Source of the DNA: Tranzscheliella williamsii
Taxonomy: Eukaryota; Basidiomycota; Ustilaginomycetes; Ustilaginales; Ustilaginaceae
NCBI GenBank assembly: GCA_023212725.1
Contig: JALBYF010000003.1
Coordinates: 310,001 to 374,000 of the forward strand
Direction: 5' to 3'
Length of the DNA stretch: 64,000 nucleotides
This document shows, piece by piece, positions 41,741 to 52,700 of this stretch. Below the pieces are notes generated by a model. The model worked only from the letters and a program-made list of their open reading frames with translations, was not told where the DNA came from and made no database searches. The stretch's first letter is position 1. Every line of letters begins with the position of its first letter. Both the position numbers and the translations under genes were made by a program.

Positions 41741-44593
41741 ATGTTGCTGTTGCTGCTGTTGCAGCAACTCAGCACTGGGACGGTTGCGTAAAATGGAAGT
41801 TGGCTGTATATCCTTGAGTTCTACGTTAAGACCCTTGAACAGTACCTCAATTTCAAATTTGAGGTTCAGCTTGAGTTCAGCGAACTGATAGAGCTCGACC
41901 ATAAGTCGCAGAACCGCCATCAGCCAAGGATTCGGAGGCTTGAAGACGTTAGACCGGGCACACTGCTCGACGACTTTGCAGACAAAGGGGATCGCCACAA
42001 TAAGTCTGTTACTGTCGTAGCCTTGGATCAGAAGCTCTTTGAAGGCAAGATTGCGGTGTCGGATGGGTTTGTCTCGGGCCAGAGTCAGACTTCCCAACCA
42101 GGAACCGAGGTTCTTGAGAAGATTTCTGTCCTGAGTAGACTGAACAGTTTTCTCGCTGTTCAGTAGCATCTGACACTTAGACAAGGTCTCGTGCAAGATA
42201 TAGGTGAGGAGATCCTTTCCGTTCAGACCATCCAGAAATTGGGCATAGAGACCGTGGTTGTTGGGCTCAATACTGATTCGCTGCAGTACGAGATAGGTGG
42301 AGAACCATTTGAAGGTGTCTGGCGTGATCAGCTGCCGGGCGTCTTCTAGCTTTGCCTCGAGATTGCTGGGCGCCAGGTTGTTGACGATGAAGAGCACCTT
42401 ATCAGTGACCTCCTCTCCGGGTTCTCTCTGATCAAGGTCCTTTGGGAGCGGATCGGCTCGAACTGCACTGAAGGCAGGCTTTGAGTCCTCCAGCTGCTGT
42501 TCTCCAGGCATGCCAGCCGAGTCCGAGCCACTTATCTGACCAGCCAGGGCCATCTTAACGATGCGGATAATGTTGGGATACGACTGCTGTAGGTGAGGCA
42601 TTGATAGGAGGGCCTGGCAGAGCTGGGGCCATTCGGGCAACCGGTTCTGGAACCGGAGCAGAGCTTGCAGACCAAATTTGAACATGTTGGAGTCGGGAGG
42701 GTTACGAAGAGCATCCAAGACATACCGGATAGCAATACCGAGGGGGATATAATCGATGAGCTGGTACTGGATCAATGAGCCGAAGACCACAGCGGTCATC
42801 TCCAGTTCGCGTGGTGGATAGTACATTTCGAACCAACGATATTCATCGAACAGAGTGTGCACCATGCAGGCAAAGATCTGATGCTCCCGAGTGTCGTCCG
42901 ATGCCTTGGTCCGTTGCAGCAGCGTGACAATGTCTTCGATGCTAATCTTGCCCTCGTACATCTGCCTGTACCAAGAATCCGCCTCCTCATGAATGTCCTG
43001 CGAGAAGGTAACCACCTGCAAACCTGGTTCTTGACCTTCGGCGCCCGGAGCCAAGTTCATCAGGCGGGGATGAAGCTGCAAGCAGACATTTCGGACGCCC
43101 TTGAAAAAGTCGATTTCCTCTGGGCTCATGCTATCTCCGTTGGATCGGAGTGCCTTGAGAAAGCTAGCAACGCTTTGGACCGTCAGTGGAACGAAATTTT
43201 GCTCGGCATGAGGATCAGGCTTGGCAAGATCGTCCTTGGCCTTGATATCAAGGAACTCTAGTACAGCTCGGATGCATTCGTTTCCGTGCTTGTTGATATT
43301 GTCCTGCAGCCAGGCATCCAGGTCGATCGCTTCACGTCGCGAAGCCAGGGCAGCCACGTCAAGCGAAAACGCAAACGGCTTGGTGTCGACCAACTCCTCG
43401 AGGATGCCAAGGTTCTGCGCAATATCAGTAATCCTGTGCAGGTTCAGCTGGTTTTCGGCATAGAAGTTGCGGAACGCATTCAAGAGGTAATCGCGGTTGG
43501 TCTTCCAGAGTCGATAGAAGACGAGGACGTGACTGGGGTGACTAGTCATGAACATGGCAAGGAGTTGTGAGGCCAATTCGGAGTGGACAGCGCTCCAGGG
43601 TTGGGCGATCTGAGTGAGGCCCAACAAGATGAGCTCCGGGCAGGCCTTGACGGCTTTTTCCAAAACCTCTTGAACGGCGGATCGGACTGACTGATCGTCA
43701 GAAGCAGAGATCTCGATCAGGGTCTCAACCAGATCAAGAGAGTTGTAGGTGCTGTTGAGCAGGATTCCGGCTACCTCCTGAATCGCCCTGGATGCGTCGG
43801 CAACGTCTTCACTGTATAGAATGCGGCGGCCAGGCAGCGAGGCGAAGGAAAATACCTCTTCGCCAAGCGAAAGTAAGCCGTGCAAGATTTGCAGTTGGCG
43901 CAGCCGGTGCGACCATGCACCCCAGAGGCCAGAGACGGCAGAGCTTTGAGCACGGGTAGGTGCGCAGAGCAGTATTTCAGCCATGCCAGTCATATGCCCG
44001 ACAAGGGAAGGGCTGAATCCTTCGAGCTCATCAAGACCGCGCACGATGCGTGGCCAGGAGAGTTGATGGTTTATGGCGGCTAGAGCACGAACCAGGTTGG
44101 TATAGTTGGTGATGCGATCCGTCTCGAAAACAACAGCGTCGACAGAAAGGAGGGAAGCTAGGATCTCGGAGACTATGCGCTCGTCCAGCAATTGAGAGTC
44201 CGTGAGGCCGAAACGCTGAAGGATGGCGAGGGCAGTGTCCGCCGTGGGCACGCTTTTGGCGCCGAGCTCGATGAGCAAGTCAGCAACATTTTTCTCCTGT
44301 TTCAGCTTGAGCTGAGGAACAGCCTGCCTGACAGCATGAGCGGTAGCGTCGGGTCCAACTTTGTCTGCGATGGCATTGAAGAGGCGCTGTCGCTGTGCGG
44401 GATGCAGCATGGGCGTATTAGGCGCAGCATCTGATAAGAGTGTCTCGAAGAGAAGGGCGTGCTGGTCAGGCGCGATGGCCGAGCCTGGCCCCTCGCGCGA
44501 AAGCGCATCCAGAATGACTTTGACTATCCCATTATCGGCAGGTAAATTGTTGGCGTCGCCAACTCCATTTGGAGGAGCCGAGCCATTGAACAT
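38270..44593 (-). CDS. NOT1: CCR4-NOT complex scaffold NOT1 (CNOT1)
   Basis: Central scaffold of the CCR4-NOT mRNA deadenylase. 2107 residues from the ATG at 44593; the open frame continues to 44707 but that codon is TTG. Regions in order: N-terminal HEAT repeats; MIF4G-like middle near 770-1000 (Caf1-binding); a Gln/His-rich insert at 41555-41770; the CAF40-binding DUF3819 region beginning with LPQYIVINPQLTLF; a CN9BD/connector segment; and the C-terminal NOT1 superfamily domain. The last of these contains the invariant NQLRYPSSHTAYF...LERLIVNRPHPWGLL stretch, about 75 residues before the end. After that stretch the usual KNPxYxFW motif is replaced by RSHRDRM, and a short Gly/Asn/Gln-rich tail follows. 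Single exon of 6.3 kb. No wobble switch. Confidence 0.97.
41555..41770. repeat. CAG/CAA-type trinucleotide repeat encoding poly-Gln in NOT1
   Basis: On the + strand interrupted CTG/TTG triplets; on the coding strand CAG and CAA encoding Gln with scattered His, Leu and Met. The densest part is 41698-41768. CAG/CAA mixing suggests selection on the protein run rather than simple slippage. Confidence 0.85.
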
Positions 44594-46071
44594 GCTGGTC
44601 GCCTGATGGCACCGCCTTTCCGTTCTGGAGCTGTCAGCAGCTGCAAGAACAGTCAATGCAAGGCGAAAGTGTGAGGATCTTGTAATGATCTTCAACCAAT
44701 TACCCAATGTCCGGCGGACGTTTGCCTATAAATGGATGAAGTTAGCGCGCAGATGCGGCCTAAAGGAAAGGGTAAGCACCGGAGCCTTGGGTATGTTGTA
44801 AGATAGCTGCGCTTTGCTTCCGTTGCCACGTTACAGCAATGATGGTGAGCGTGCTGTTGGCCGCTATGTCCGCTTGATAAGGGCAGTAGAAACCAACAAA
44901 GATCTAAGCTAAGACCGGAAGACGAAGCAGAGCGGCACACCGTGGACGTGTCGGGCCAAATGAGACGCTAAGCGCTACTTCTTGATCGACCAGTTGTAGA
45001 TTGGTCTTGCGTCCGACCACACTGGGTTGGCTGTGGTCAGCGGCGAGGCCTGCAGCGTCGGAGTGACAGGTGTTTTGCTGATTGTGGTGACGAGCAAAGC
45101 CCAGGCGTTGAATAGCCGTGGCAAGCGTGACGAACTGCAACAGAGCGCTTGCAAGTGTGCAAGAGAATTGAGGAGGGGAAGGAGGAGCGAGGATGGAGGT
45201 GAGAGACAGGAGATGACGATCGCAGTCAAAGAACACATCCGCCCAAGCAACGTTACCACGCTTTGACTATTCACTCGGAAGACTACAAGCTCAAACTGAT
45301 TACCAAGGCCGATTACTGGTTCCATTACACTCGAGGGTGAAGTTCCGTAGTCTCGGTTTTCGCCCGATGCATATTTGTTAGGCGCTTATGATTTGAGGAG
45401 GTAGCAAGTATTTAGAACACCTTGTATAGATTTTTGTAATGGTCTCGCTCTTCCCTTGAGAGCCTATCCAAACTCTTTAGGAATATTCCCAAGACCTACC
45501 CAGTCGCCTTCCGATCAGTCTGATCAGCACACCTAATGGTGCAGCATACAGCACAAACTGCACAAAAACGGGACATACGCTTCGGCGAATGCACTTTTCC
45601 TTGTTAGCGCCGTCAACACTGAGTGAACATTCGACCTTGCGACGAATGGAAAGGGCAACGAGAAAGTTGCAAGAACTCGGGCGGGAAGTCTATGTCGTCG
45701 CAACCGCCATGGGCTAAGTTGTGAAGTCTGATCGGGGCATCGTCTTGTGATCGAAATTTTCAAATATCAAGTCTGTTAGATCAAGACATCAATTCGACAT
45801 TGTCCATGCTACATTAACCTCGTTCAACGCGATTCGCTCGCCGGGATTGTGAAACAGGGACAACACAATCTAGAAAGTCGAAAGGGTTGGCAACCAGACA
45901 ACACACGGTCTACGACCCACTGTGCGCTCTTCAGCGACCTCTGCATTGACACTATCGGCCCCAACATGGAAGCCTAGACAGGTGGGCTGGCCGCTTTGAC
46001 ATATCCCTGTGACCCGCCTGAGGGCTCGCCTCTTCTTCGACCCAAATATCATCGCCGACCCCGCGTGCGAC
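44594..46071. other. Divergent intergenic region NOT1 / expansin-GH45-like gene
   Basis: About 1.48 kb. The left 300 bp are NOT1 leader. A perfect palindrome GGAATATTCC sits at 45480-45489. AT-rich stretches (45360-45480, 45740-45850) contain no gene or RNA that I can recognise. Confidence 0.45.
45480..45489. promoter_or_regulatory. Palindromic heat-shock-element-like site
   Basis: GGAATATTCC contains GAAnnTTC, the minimal inverted HSF half-site pair. About 590 bp upstream of the GH45-like start and 890 bp from NOT1. Only two half-sites, so the call is weak. Confidence 0.3.
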
Positions 46072-46959
46072 ATGTACAGGCCATGCTGGTGGTTACAGAG
46101 TCTCTTGGTTTGCATCCTGGTACATTCTATCTTCATCTTTGTGGTTGCTGACATCGACGTAGCACCATCCGGCTATGCGTCTTTGACGCATTACGACCTG
46201 CCTAAGGACTATGTAGCCTCGTGCGGCTGCGTTGGAAGGGCGACGCACTACCCGACGGCGGCATTGAATCGCTTCGTCTACGGCTCCAACACATCCTTCG
46301 GTCCGTCTTGTGGAAGCTGTTTCGATGTGCGACTCGTCTCGACACCTTTGACTCCGCCGCCGCTTGCGCCTGACGAGGAGGGGCCCTGGGGCGACGGTAT
46401 CTACTTCACAGCTTCGGATGTTGATGCTGGCAAGACGCCCAGCCTGGTAGTCAAGATCATCGATCTATGTCCGGGAGTGGGCGGTCCCTGGTGCAACGCT
46501 ACACGCCTCGACAACGGTACCGTCGCCGGCAACTCGCTCGGCTTCGACATCCACTTTGACCTGGCGTGGCCCTCGCCCGCCATCTCGAAAGACTTTTTCC
46601 CCGGAGATCATGACTATGGAGTGTGGAATGTGAGCTACCAGGCCGTATCCTGCGAGGCGTGGGCAGGATACAAGGACAAGGCGGCACTAGGATCGGACTG
46701 GGTGCAAGAGACATCGGCCTGCTGCCCGATCAATCCGCCGCCGTCGGGAAGCGACGCCAGCTGTCCCGCCTACTACGATACGGTCGGCCTGGATGCCGTG
46801 ACCGCCCCCAACACCAGTAATATTCTCTCAAAAGGGAAGAGCTCGAATACCGGTGCGTCGGTCCATATTCCTGCGCAGCTACTCCTCTTTCCCACAGCGG
46901 GAGCGGTGACCGTCGCCGCTCTGTTGTCATTGCTTTCCTCCGTTACAATCCTGCCTTGA
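46072..46959 (+). CDS. Secreted expansin / GH45 endoglucanase-like protein, probably GPI-anchored
   Basis: 295 residues from the ATG at 46072 (the longer frame starts with GTG). Residues about 5-27 are a signal peptide. The double-psi beta-barrel domain shows paired Cys motifs: THYDLPKDYVASCGC, then ALNRFVYGSNTSFGPSCGSCFDV. The putative catalytic Asp lies in VVKIIDLCPG. A FDIHFDLAWPSPAI strand corresponds to the HFDLA motif of expansins and GH45 enzymes, and DYGVWNVSYQAVSC and CCPINPP follow. The C-terminus is Ser/Thr/Gly-rich followed by about 28 hydrophobic residues, a typical GPI-attachment signal. It would act at the cell surface on cellulose or other glucans. Whether it hydrolyses or only loosens polysaccharide cannot be read from sequence. 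Convergent with the ChaN-like gene. Confidence 0.82.
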   Translation: MYRPCWWLQSLLVCILVHSIFIFVVADIDVAPSGYASLTHYDLPKDYVASCGCVGRATHYPTAALNRFVYGSNTSFGPSCGSCFDVRLVSTPLTPPPLAPDEEGPWGDGIYFTASDVDAGKTPSLVVKIIDLCPGVGGPWCNATRLDNGTVAGNSLGFDIHFDLAWPSPAISKDFFPGDHDYGVWNVSYQAVSCEAWAGYKDKAALGSDWVQETSACCPINPPPSGSDASCPAYYDTVGLDAVTAPNTSNILSKGKSSNTGASVHIPAQLLLFPTAGAVTVAALLSLLSSVTILP

Positions 46960-47173
46960 TACCCCACCATCGATTATCCCCTGGATGGTTCGTATGTAAA
47001 TTGGATGCGTTATACATGCGACACGGATCCACTCTTGGAGTCATTCCCGTGTTTCCGTGTTCCTTGTAGGCCTATTTGCGTTCGATTAGTACTGAATCGT
47101 GTAGCGGTAGACATGACCTTGGAGCACGGAGGTATGCAAGTACACTCGTCACAACGTGAGAGACGAGTTATGA

Positions 47174-48760
47174 TCATGGTTCTTGCTCATTGGACCCCTC
47201 TGGCTCCTCGACCCAATCGTATAGCAAGATCGCATCGGCCAGTTTGCGGCCCCACGAATCTTCGAGCCAATGCTTTGCGCCTTCCCGCGCTGACGCCGAT
47301 GCGAAAGGCCGGTCTCCGTTCGAAGGTGTCTTGTCTACGGATACCGAAGTTGAGGTATCTGTGGTCGAGATCTTGGTTGCCTGCCCAGAGCGCTTGTCCA
47401 GCTGGTGCTCGTAGCCTAGCCAGAGGCCAGAATCGAGAGGCTTGGAAGCGATGATGTACGGGGCAATCTGCTCTGTGCTTACATTACGGTCTTCGTCTTG
47501 CTTTAAAAGGTTCATAACCCGCTCTGGGGTTCCGAAACCGTACTCGCAGTGGCCCAAGCCGCATACGACCAGGCAGACATTCAGTGTCGGGCGCACCCGA
47601 TTCGCAAGCTTGTGCGCGTCGGCAAGGCCGTGGACAGTATGTGCGCGGCTTTCGTTCGCGTCTTCGCTGCTCCTTTCTCTGTAGCTTTCTCTGCAAGTTC
47701 CTCGGAGGATCCATGCTGTGACATGCGCAAGGTAGGCATCCTTCAGTGCCTGAGCCGGCCCGAATCCTTTCCTTTCTTGCACGTTTGGCGGGAGCAGCCC
47801 GGTTGGGTAGACCTGCGAGGTGCCCCTTGCGCAAGCTAAGCGCGCATCCTCGGTTGCCAAGCGTGGGAACCGAGGCGGAAGATCCGGCCTGATCAGTGAG
47901 GAGAGATAGCTGCGGTGAGCGTGGCTCAGCGCTGTTACGGAGCTCCACGACTTGAAGGGTGGCGGGCGTGCCGCCAGAGGTGATAGCAACTTGGCTCCGG
48001 TGTTGCCGATGTTGTCTGCGTCATCTCTGTCATTGCTCTGTACTCTCGTTCGTTCCTTCGCCTTGACCGCGTCAAGGCCATCCCGAAAGACATGCTTGGC
48101 CCAGCTCCGTGGTGGAAAGCCGCCCCAAACGGGGACTTGTAGCTCTTTCGCCAGCATGAGAAGAGGCATGTAGTGGCCGATCTGGAACCCCTCTTCGCTT
48201 TCGGACATGTAGGTGGTCGCCAACTGCTCTGGGGACAGATCCCCCCTTGCAAACGAGGAGAGCATCCTCTGATCCAGAACCGAAAAGTGCTCTAGGACAA
48301 GATGTACCTGATACGTTCGAGGCAACTTCGCATTCTGTTCACCGCAGAGGGCTTCGCGGATTGACAGGTCAGACTTGACTTTACACAGCTCATGGAGCGC
48401 CTGAAGTGCCTGCAGCTGCGCGCGCATGACAAGAGGTTGGTGATGCTGTTCGCCAAAGAAGACCAGTCTAGGCGGCGAGCGCGCTCCCGCATCTCCGCAA
48501 GTCGAGCTTGATTGCTGCTCGAAGAGACAGCTAAACGAAGACAGCAGCTCGGCCCCAACGGGTAGAAACTTGCCCCACTCCACAAAGGGAGCTGGTGGAG
48601 CTCCCTCCTTTCCTTCGTCATCATCTTGAGCCGGGCGCGACAAAGAGTGTCGGTAGATGGGGATATTGGTTGCCAAGAGCTGCGGCTTGGTGAACCGAGG
48701 GATAAGGCGGGCTATCGACATCCTTTCTGGGAGCTCGAGCGTCGGGTCGTGATCAACCAT
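47174..48760 (-). CDS. ChaN / Tiki-superfamily haem-binding-uptake-like protein
   Basis: 528 residues, single exon. Motifs of the ChaN-like fold (also called DUF399): VFFGEQHHQP near residue 106, LVLEHFSVLDQ, GHYMPLLMLAKELQVPVWGGFPPR, the AYLAHVTAW helix, and a terminal VCGLGHCEYGFGTPERV. The GE.HH and GLGH histidines are the presumed metal- or haem-binding positions. An alternative start, Met14 (48721), would expose a basic amphipathic leader like a mitochondrial presequence; a second Met is common in such leaders. Bacterial ChaN binds haem, Tiki is a protease, and the fungal function is not established. Divergent from EDE1 across about 1 kb. Confidence 0.78.
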   Translation of the reverse strand: MVDHDPTLELPERMSIARLIPRFTKPQLLATNIPIYRHSLSRPAQDDDEGKEGAPPAPFVEWGKFLPVGAELLSSFSCLFEQQSSSTCGDAGARSPPRLVFFGEQHHQPLVMRAQLQALQALHELCKVKSDLSIREALCGEQNAKLPRTYQVHLVLEHFSVLDQRMLSSFARGDLSPEQLATTYMSESEEGFQIGHYMPLLMLAKELQVPVWGGFPPRSWAKHVFRDGLDAVKAKERTRVQSNDRDDADNIGNTGAKLLSPLAARPPPFKSWSSVTALSHAHRSYLSSLIRPDLPPRFPRLATEDARLACARGTSQVYPTGLLPPNVQERKGFGPAQALKDAYLAHVTAWILRGTCRESYRERSSEDANESRAHTVHGLADAHKLANRVRPTLNVCLVVCGLGHCEYGFGTPERVMNLLKQDEDRNVSTEQIAPYIIASKPLDSGLWLGYEHQLDKRSGQATKISTTDTSTSVSVDKTPSNGDRPFASASAREGAKHWLEDSWGRKLADAILLYDWVEEPEGSNEQEP

Positions 48761-49759
48761 CTTGCTTGCCTGGGTCTCCAGTCAATAATTCGCTCGAGAA
48801 GGTTGACATGTCTGCCTCGGTCTATCAAAGTGGTCTTATGGTATTCTTTCAAGGTGCGCCGGCCGTCCAGCGTAGACAGCCTTACGACACAAAGGGTGAC
48901 AGGGGGTAGGTCGACTGACTGTGACTGTAACCTCCAGCTCGAACTAATTTACCCTCAACGTCCTAAAGTCATCCCTTCCTCCTTCACTTCAGGCCTCGCC
49001 GCGGTGTTGTTCATGAAGATGCGTAAGCGCAAACAGAATACCACGTCACCGTTGAGACCATAGACAACGATAGCGATGTAGAGATGTAGCGACGGCTGCC
49101 TGCAAACTGACGAGTTTGTGTCGGCTTATTCTTGTAAGACTAGCAAATCAACCTTAAATCAGGCAGAAAAAGAAAAAGAAAATACAGTAATGCCACCGAT
49201 GTAAGCCGATCTCGCCATGAAGGCTTAACGGCAACCACGCTGTCTTGCCACTACAGGAAGCGTTAACACCTCAAAACTGCTGAGAAACCTCTACATGCAC
49301 TGGGAACTCCTGATGGCGTCTGGCTGTTGGACGGAAAAGTCATGGTGACGGGAGCTCCATATCAGATCACTAGAAGGCAGCCACAGTGCTGATGATAATC
49401 AAATCGGAGATTACGCGCACAGGCCAATTTTGTCGAACAATGATTGCGGGAAGTAGAGAGAATCTACGCCTCGCTCTCTTCACAGCCACCTATTCAACGC
49501 CCTGACATCCGGTCATCATTGCACATCGTCTCTCCGTCCACCTATCCATCCATCCATCATCGATTCGGCTAGACATCTATCCTCTTGTCTGCACAACACC
49601 TCCGTCTTCAACCAACCGAAGTCCATCTTTTGCGTACGCCTTCCGTTGCCGCTTCGCTTTGCCCTTGTGACTCGCGAGTGGCTGGCCTCTGGAACAGCTT
49701 CAGCTTCGTACGGGCTCCATTCGCTGCTCCAGGCCTTTCGGTCAAGTAAGGTCGTCATC
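48761..49759. promoter_or_regulatory. Divergent promoter region ChaN-like / EDE1
   Basis: About 1 kb. ACTGTGACTGTAA at 48918-48930 is the longest clean copy of the recurrent intergenic motif. An AT-rich zone (49130-49200) is followed by a CT-rich leader (about 49500-49660) before the EDE1 start. The EDE1 frame is open back to 49646, but with TTG there. Confidence 0.45.
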
Positions 49760-52700
49760 ATGCAAAGCCCAGCCCCGCAGGGCTCTGGTGCGACTCCGCA
49801 GATCACACTGTCTCCAGTGGAAAGAAGTGCGTTCGCTCATATATTCAACCTTGCCGACCCTGAGCGGACCGGCATTGTCACTGGAGATGCTGCTGTTGCC
49901 TTTTTTGCCAAGTCCAAACTTCCTCCTGTCACGCTTGGCCAGATTTGGGCCATGGCAGACAGTGCCAACAATGGCTTTCTTACGCCCCCCTCCTTCAGCA
50001 TTGCTCTGAGGTTGATTGGTCATGCTCAGCGAGGCGAGTCCATCACCGAAGCCTCCATCAACCGTCCAGGTCCTCCCCCTACCTTGGAAGGAATCAACCT
50101 GCCCCTTACATCCCAGCTCACCGGTTCCTCATCCTCGGGTGTGGTCAACATGCCCGGCGTCATCGAGATCAAGCCCGAGGATCGTGCGCGCTATACTCGG
50201 ATCTTTGCCAACTCAGGCCCTGTCGGTGGCCTGGTTGACGGCGACAAGGCCAAGGAAATCTTTGTGAAATCCAAGCTTCCTTTCGACAAGCTCGGCGCCA
50301 TCTGGAACCTTGCCGACACACAAGCTCGCGGGTCTCTTGACCTGACCGATTTCATCATCGCCATGCACTTTATCCAGAACACGATGAATGGTACTCTCAA
50401 CTCGATCCCGGCCGCCCTCCCTCCCGGTCTATACGAACAGGCTAAAGGTTCCGCTGGACGCGGCTCCAGAATTGCACCTGGATCCCCTTTGGCTGCTCAG
50501 ACCACCGGTGGCTCGAACTCAGGTTTTGGAGCGGCCCAACGGCAGGCGTCAGGCGCAGCGTTCCCAACTCCGGGCGGTGTCAGTGGCGTCTCGGCCTTCC
50601 TAAGCCCTCAACAAACGGGTGTTAGTACGACGCACTCGGCGGCGTGGGATGTTACAGCGGACGAGAAGACCAGGGCTGATCAATTCTTTGATGGCCTTGA
50701 TACCAGCAAACAGGGCCGACTGGACGGCGCCGCAGTAGTACCCTTCTTCATGCAGAGCAAGCTTTCCGAGTCGGTCTTGGCGCATGTCTGGGATCTTTCC
50801 GACATCACACAGAGCGGAACCCTTTCCAAAGACGAGTTCGCCGTGGCAATGCATCTGATCAATGCACAATTGGCCGGAAAACCTCTGCCTCAGGAGCTGC
50901 CCACTAGCTTGGTGCCGCCCAGCATGCGCAATCTAAACTTGCCCCAGGCCGTCAATCCTCAACAGACTGACACACAGAAGGATCTCTTCTCGCTCATGGA
51001 TGATGATCCGCCGCCCCCCACCATTTCCGCCTCTTCCGCCTTTATCAACCCCACTGCAGCAGCCCCGATTGCGAGCCAACGCGCTCCCACCGTTGCCTCC
51101 TCTGCTCCGGCACCCACCGCTCAGGGATCGGCACCTGGCCCCTTCGATGACGACTTCTTCGGCGGCGAGGCTACATCGGCGAACCCCGCTCCTGCGCCAC
51201 AACCACATGCCGCTGCCATCCTGTCTCCCGCTTTTACCGGTGGCAGCTTTGGCGGCGGAGCTAGGTCACCAAGCGTTGCGACTCCAGGGACCCCCTCATC
51301 ACGTTTGGGCAGTGCCTTCAACCCTACACCTGGGCTTGGCGGTAGCGGAGAACAGAGTGCGGAATTGGGAAACAAATCCCTTCAACTTCAAAGCAGCCAG
51401 AAAGCTGTCGAGGATCTGCAATTGAAACGAGGCGATCTCGAGAAAAGCGTCACCTCGAATGCTGCTAGCATTGCCGAGCTGGAGACCCGGCTGGCCACTG
51501 TCAGGCAGCAGCACGAGAGCGAATCCAAACTGGTCAAGGATCTCGAGGCGCGCCAACAGTCCCAGAGCGAGGAGCTCAAGCAACTCCGGGAAAATGTCAT
51601 CCGGGAGGAAAGTGAGCTTAGTGGTCTCAAGGCAGAGAAAGACGAACTGGAACAGGCTCTGATGAGGGACCGGGAGGATGTCCGAGACATGAAGAAACGG
51701 ATGAATGACGTGCAAATGGAGACCAAGAGTCTGAGGGAACAGCTGGAAAAACTGCGCAAGGAAACTCGTCAACAGAAAGGCCTCGTCGCCATCAGCAAGA
51801 AACAGCTCGCCACTTCGGAGAATGAACAGGATAAGGTAGCAGACGAGATCGAAGCAGTCAAGAAGGGGGAAGGGCTTACGGATGCTGAGCACGCGCTCTC
51901 CCATCATTCCGACGCCCATGCCGCTGCCTTGGCCTCGCCAAGCTCTCACGCCGACGCTGCTGCGGTGCTGAGCCCTACCGCTAGCGTACGGAGCACTAAC
52001 CCCTTTGAACGATTCGGGGCCAACTCTCAGCCGGCAGCGTCCTCACCCGGGGCCGAGGCGGGACACTCGTCGGCCGGAGCTGTTCTGGCAAGCGGTGTCG
52101 GAGCGGGGGCTCTGCTCGGCGGTGGTGCTGCTGCCGCTGCTAGCGCCCATGATCTTCACCAGGACGCCTTCGGTGTTTCGCAGGCAAATTCCACGGAGCA
52201 TATCAACAATTTCGACGACGCCTTCGACGTCCCAGCGGACTCTGCCACCTCGGCCCAGGCAGGCGTTGGCGCCTCAGACTTTGACGACAACTTTGGTGAC
52301 GATTTCGGTGCCGCCACTAAAGCCCCTGGCCCGAACAATGTTGCCTCTCCGCCAACTTCGACCGCTGCCGCCGCACCATCCTCTGTGGCTGCTGGGTCCG
52401 GCGCATACGACGAAGCTTTCGACTTACCGTCCGGTGCGAACGATGGGTCTTCGGCTAGCGTGCCTGAAGAGGAAAGTAACACGGACGGGACGGTGCCAGA
52501 GTCCGGTGCAGTCGGCTCTGGCCCTGGTGTCTTTGATGACGCCGCCGGCCTCACCCCAGGCGACCAGGAAAGAGGCACAAGTGTCGATGAGGACGACGAC
52601 GACGATGACAGCTCTGATGACGATGACGATGGGCCCGAGGACGTGAGCGGCTTCAAGGGGGCCAGTGGCAGCCTGCTCGCGGATAATGCCGCGGAAAAGT

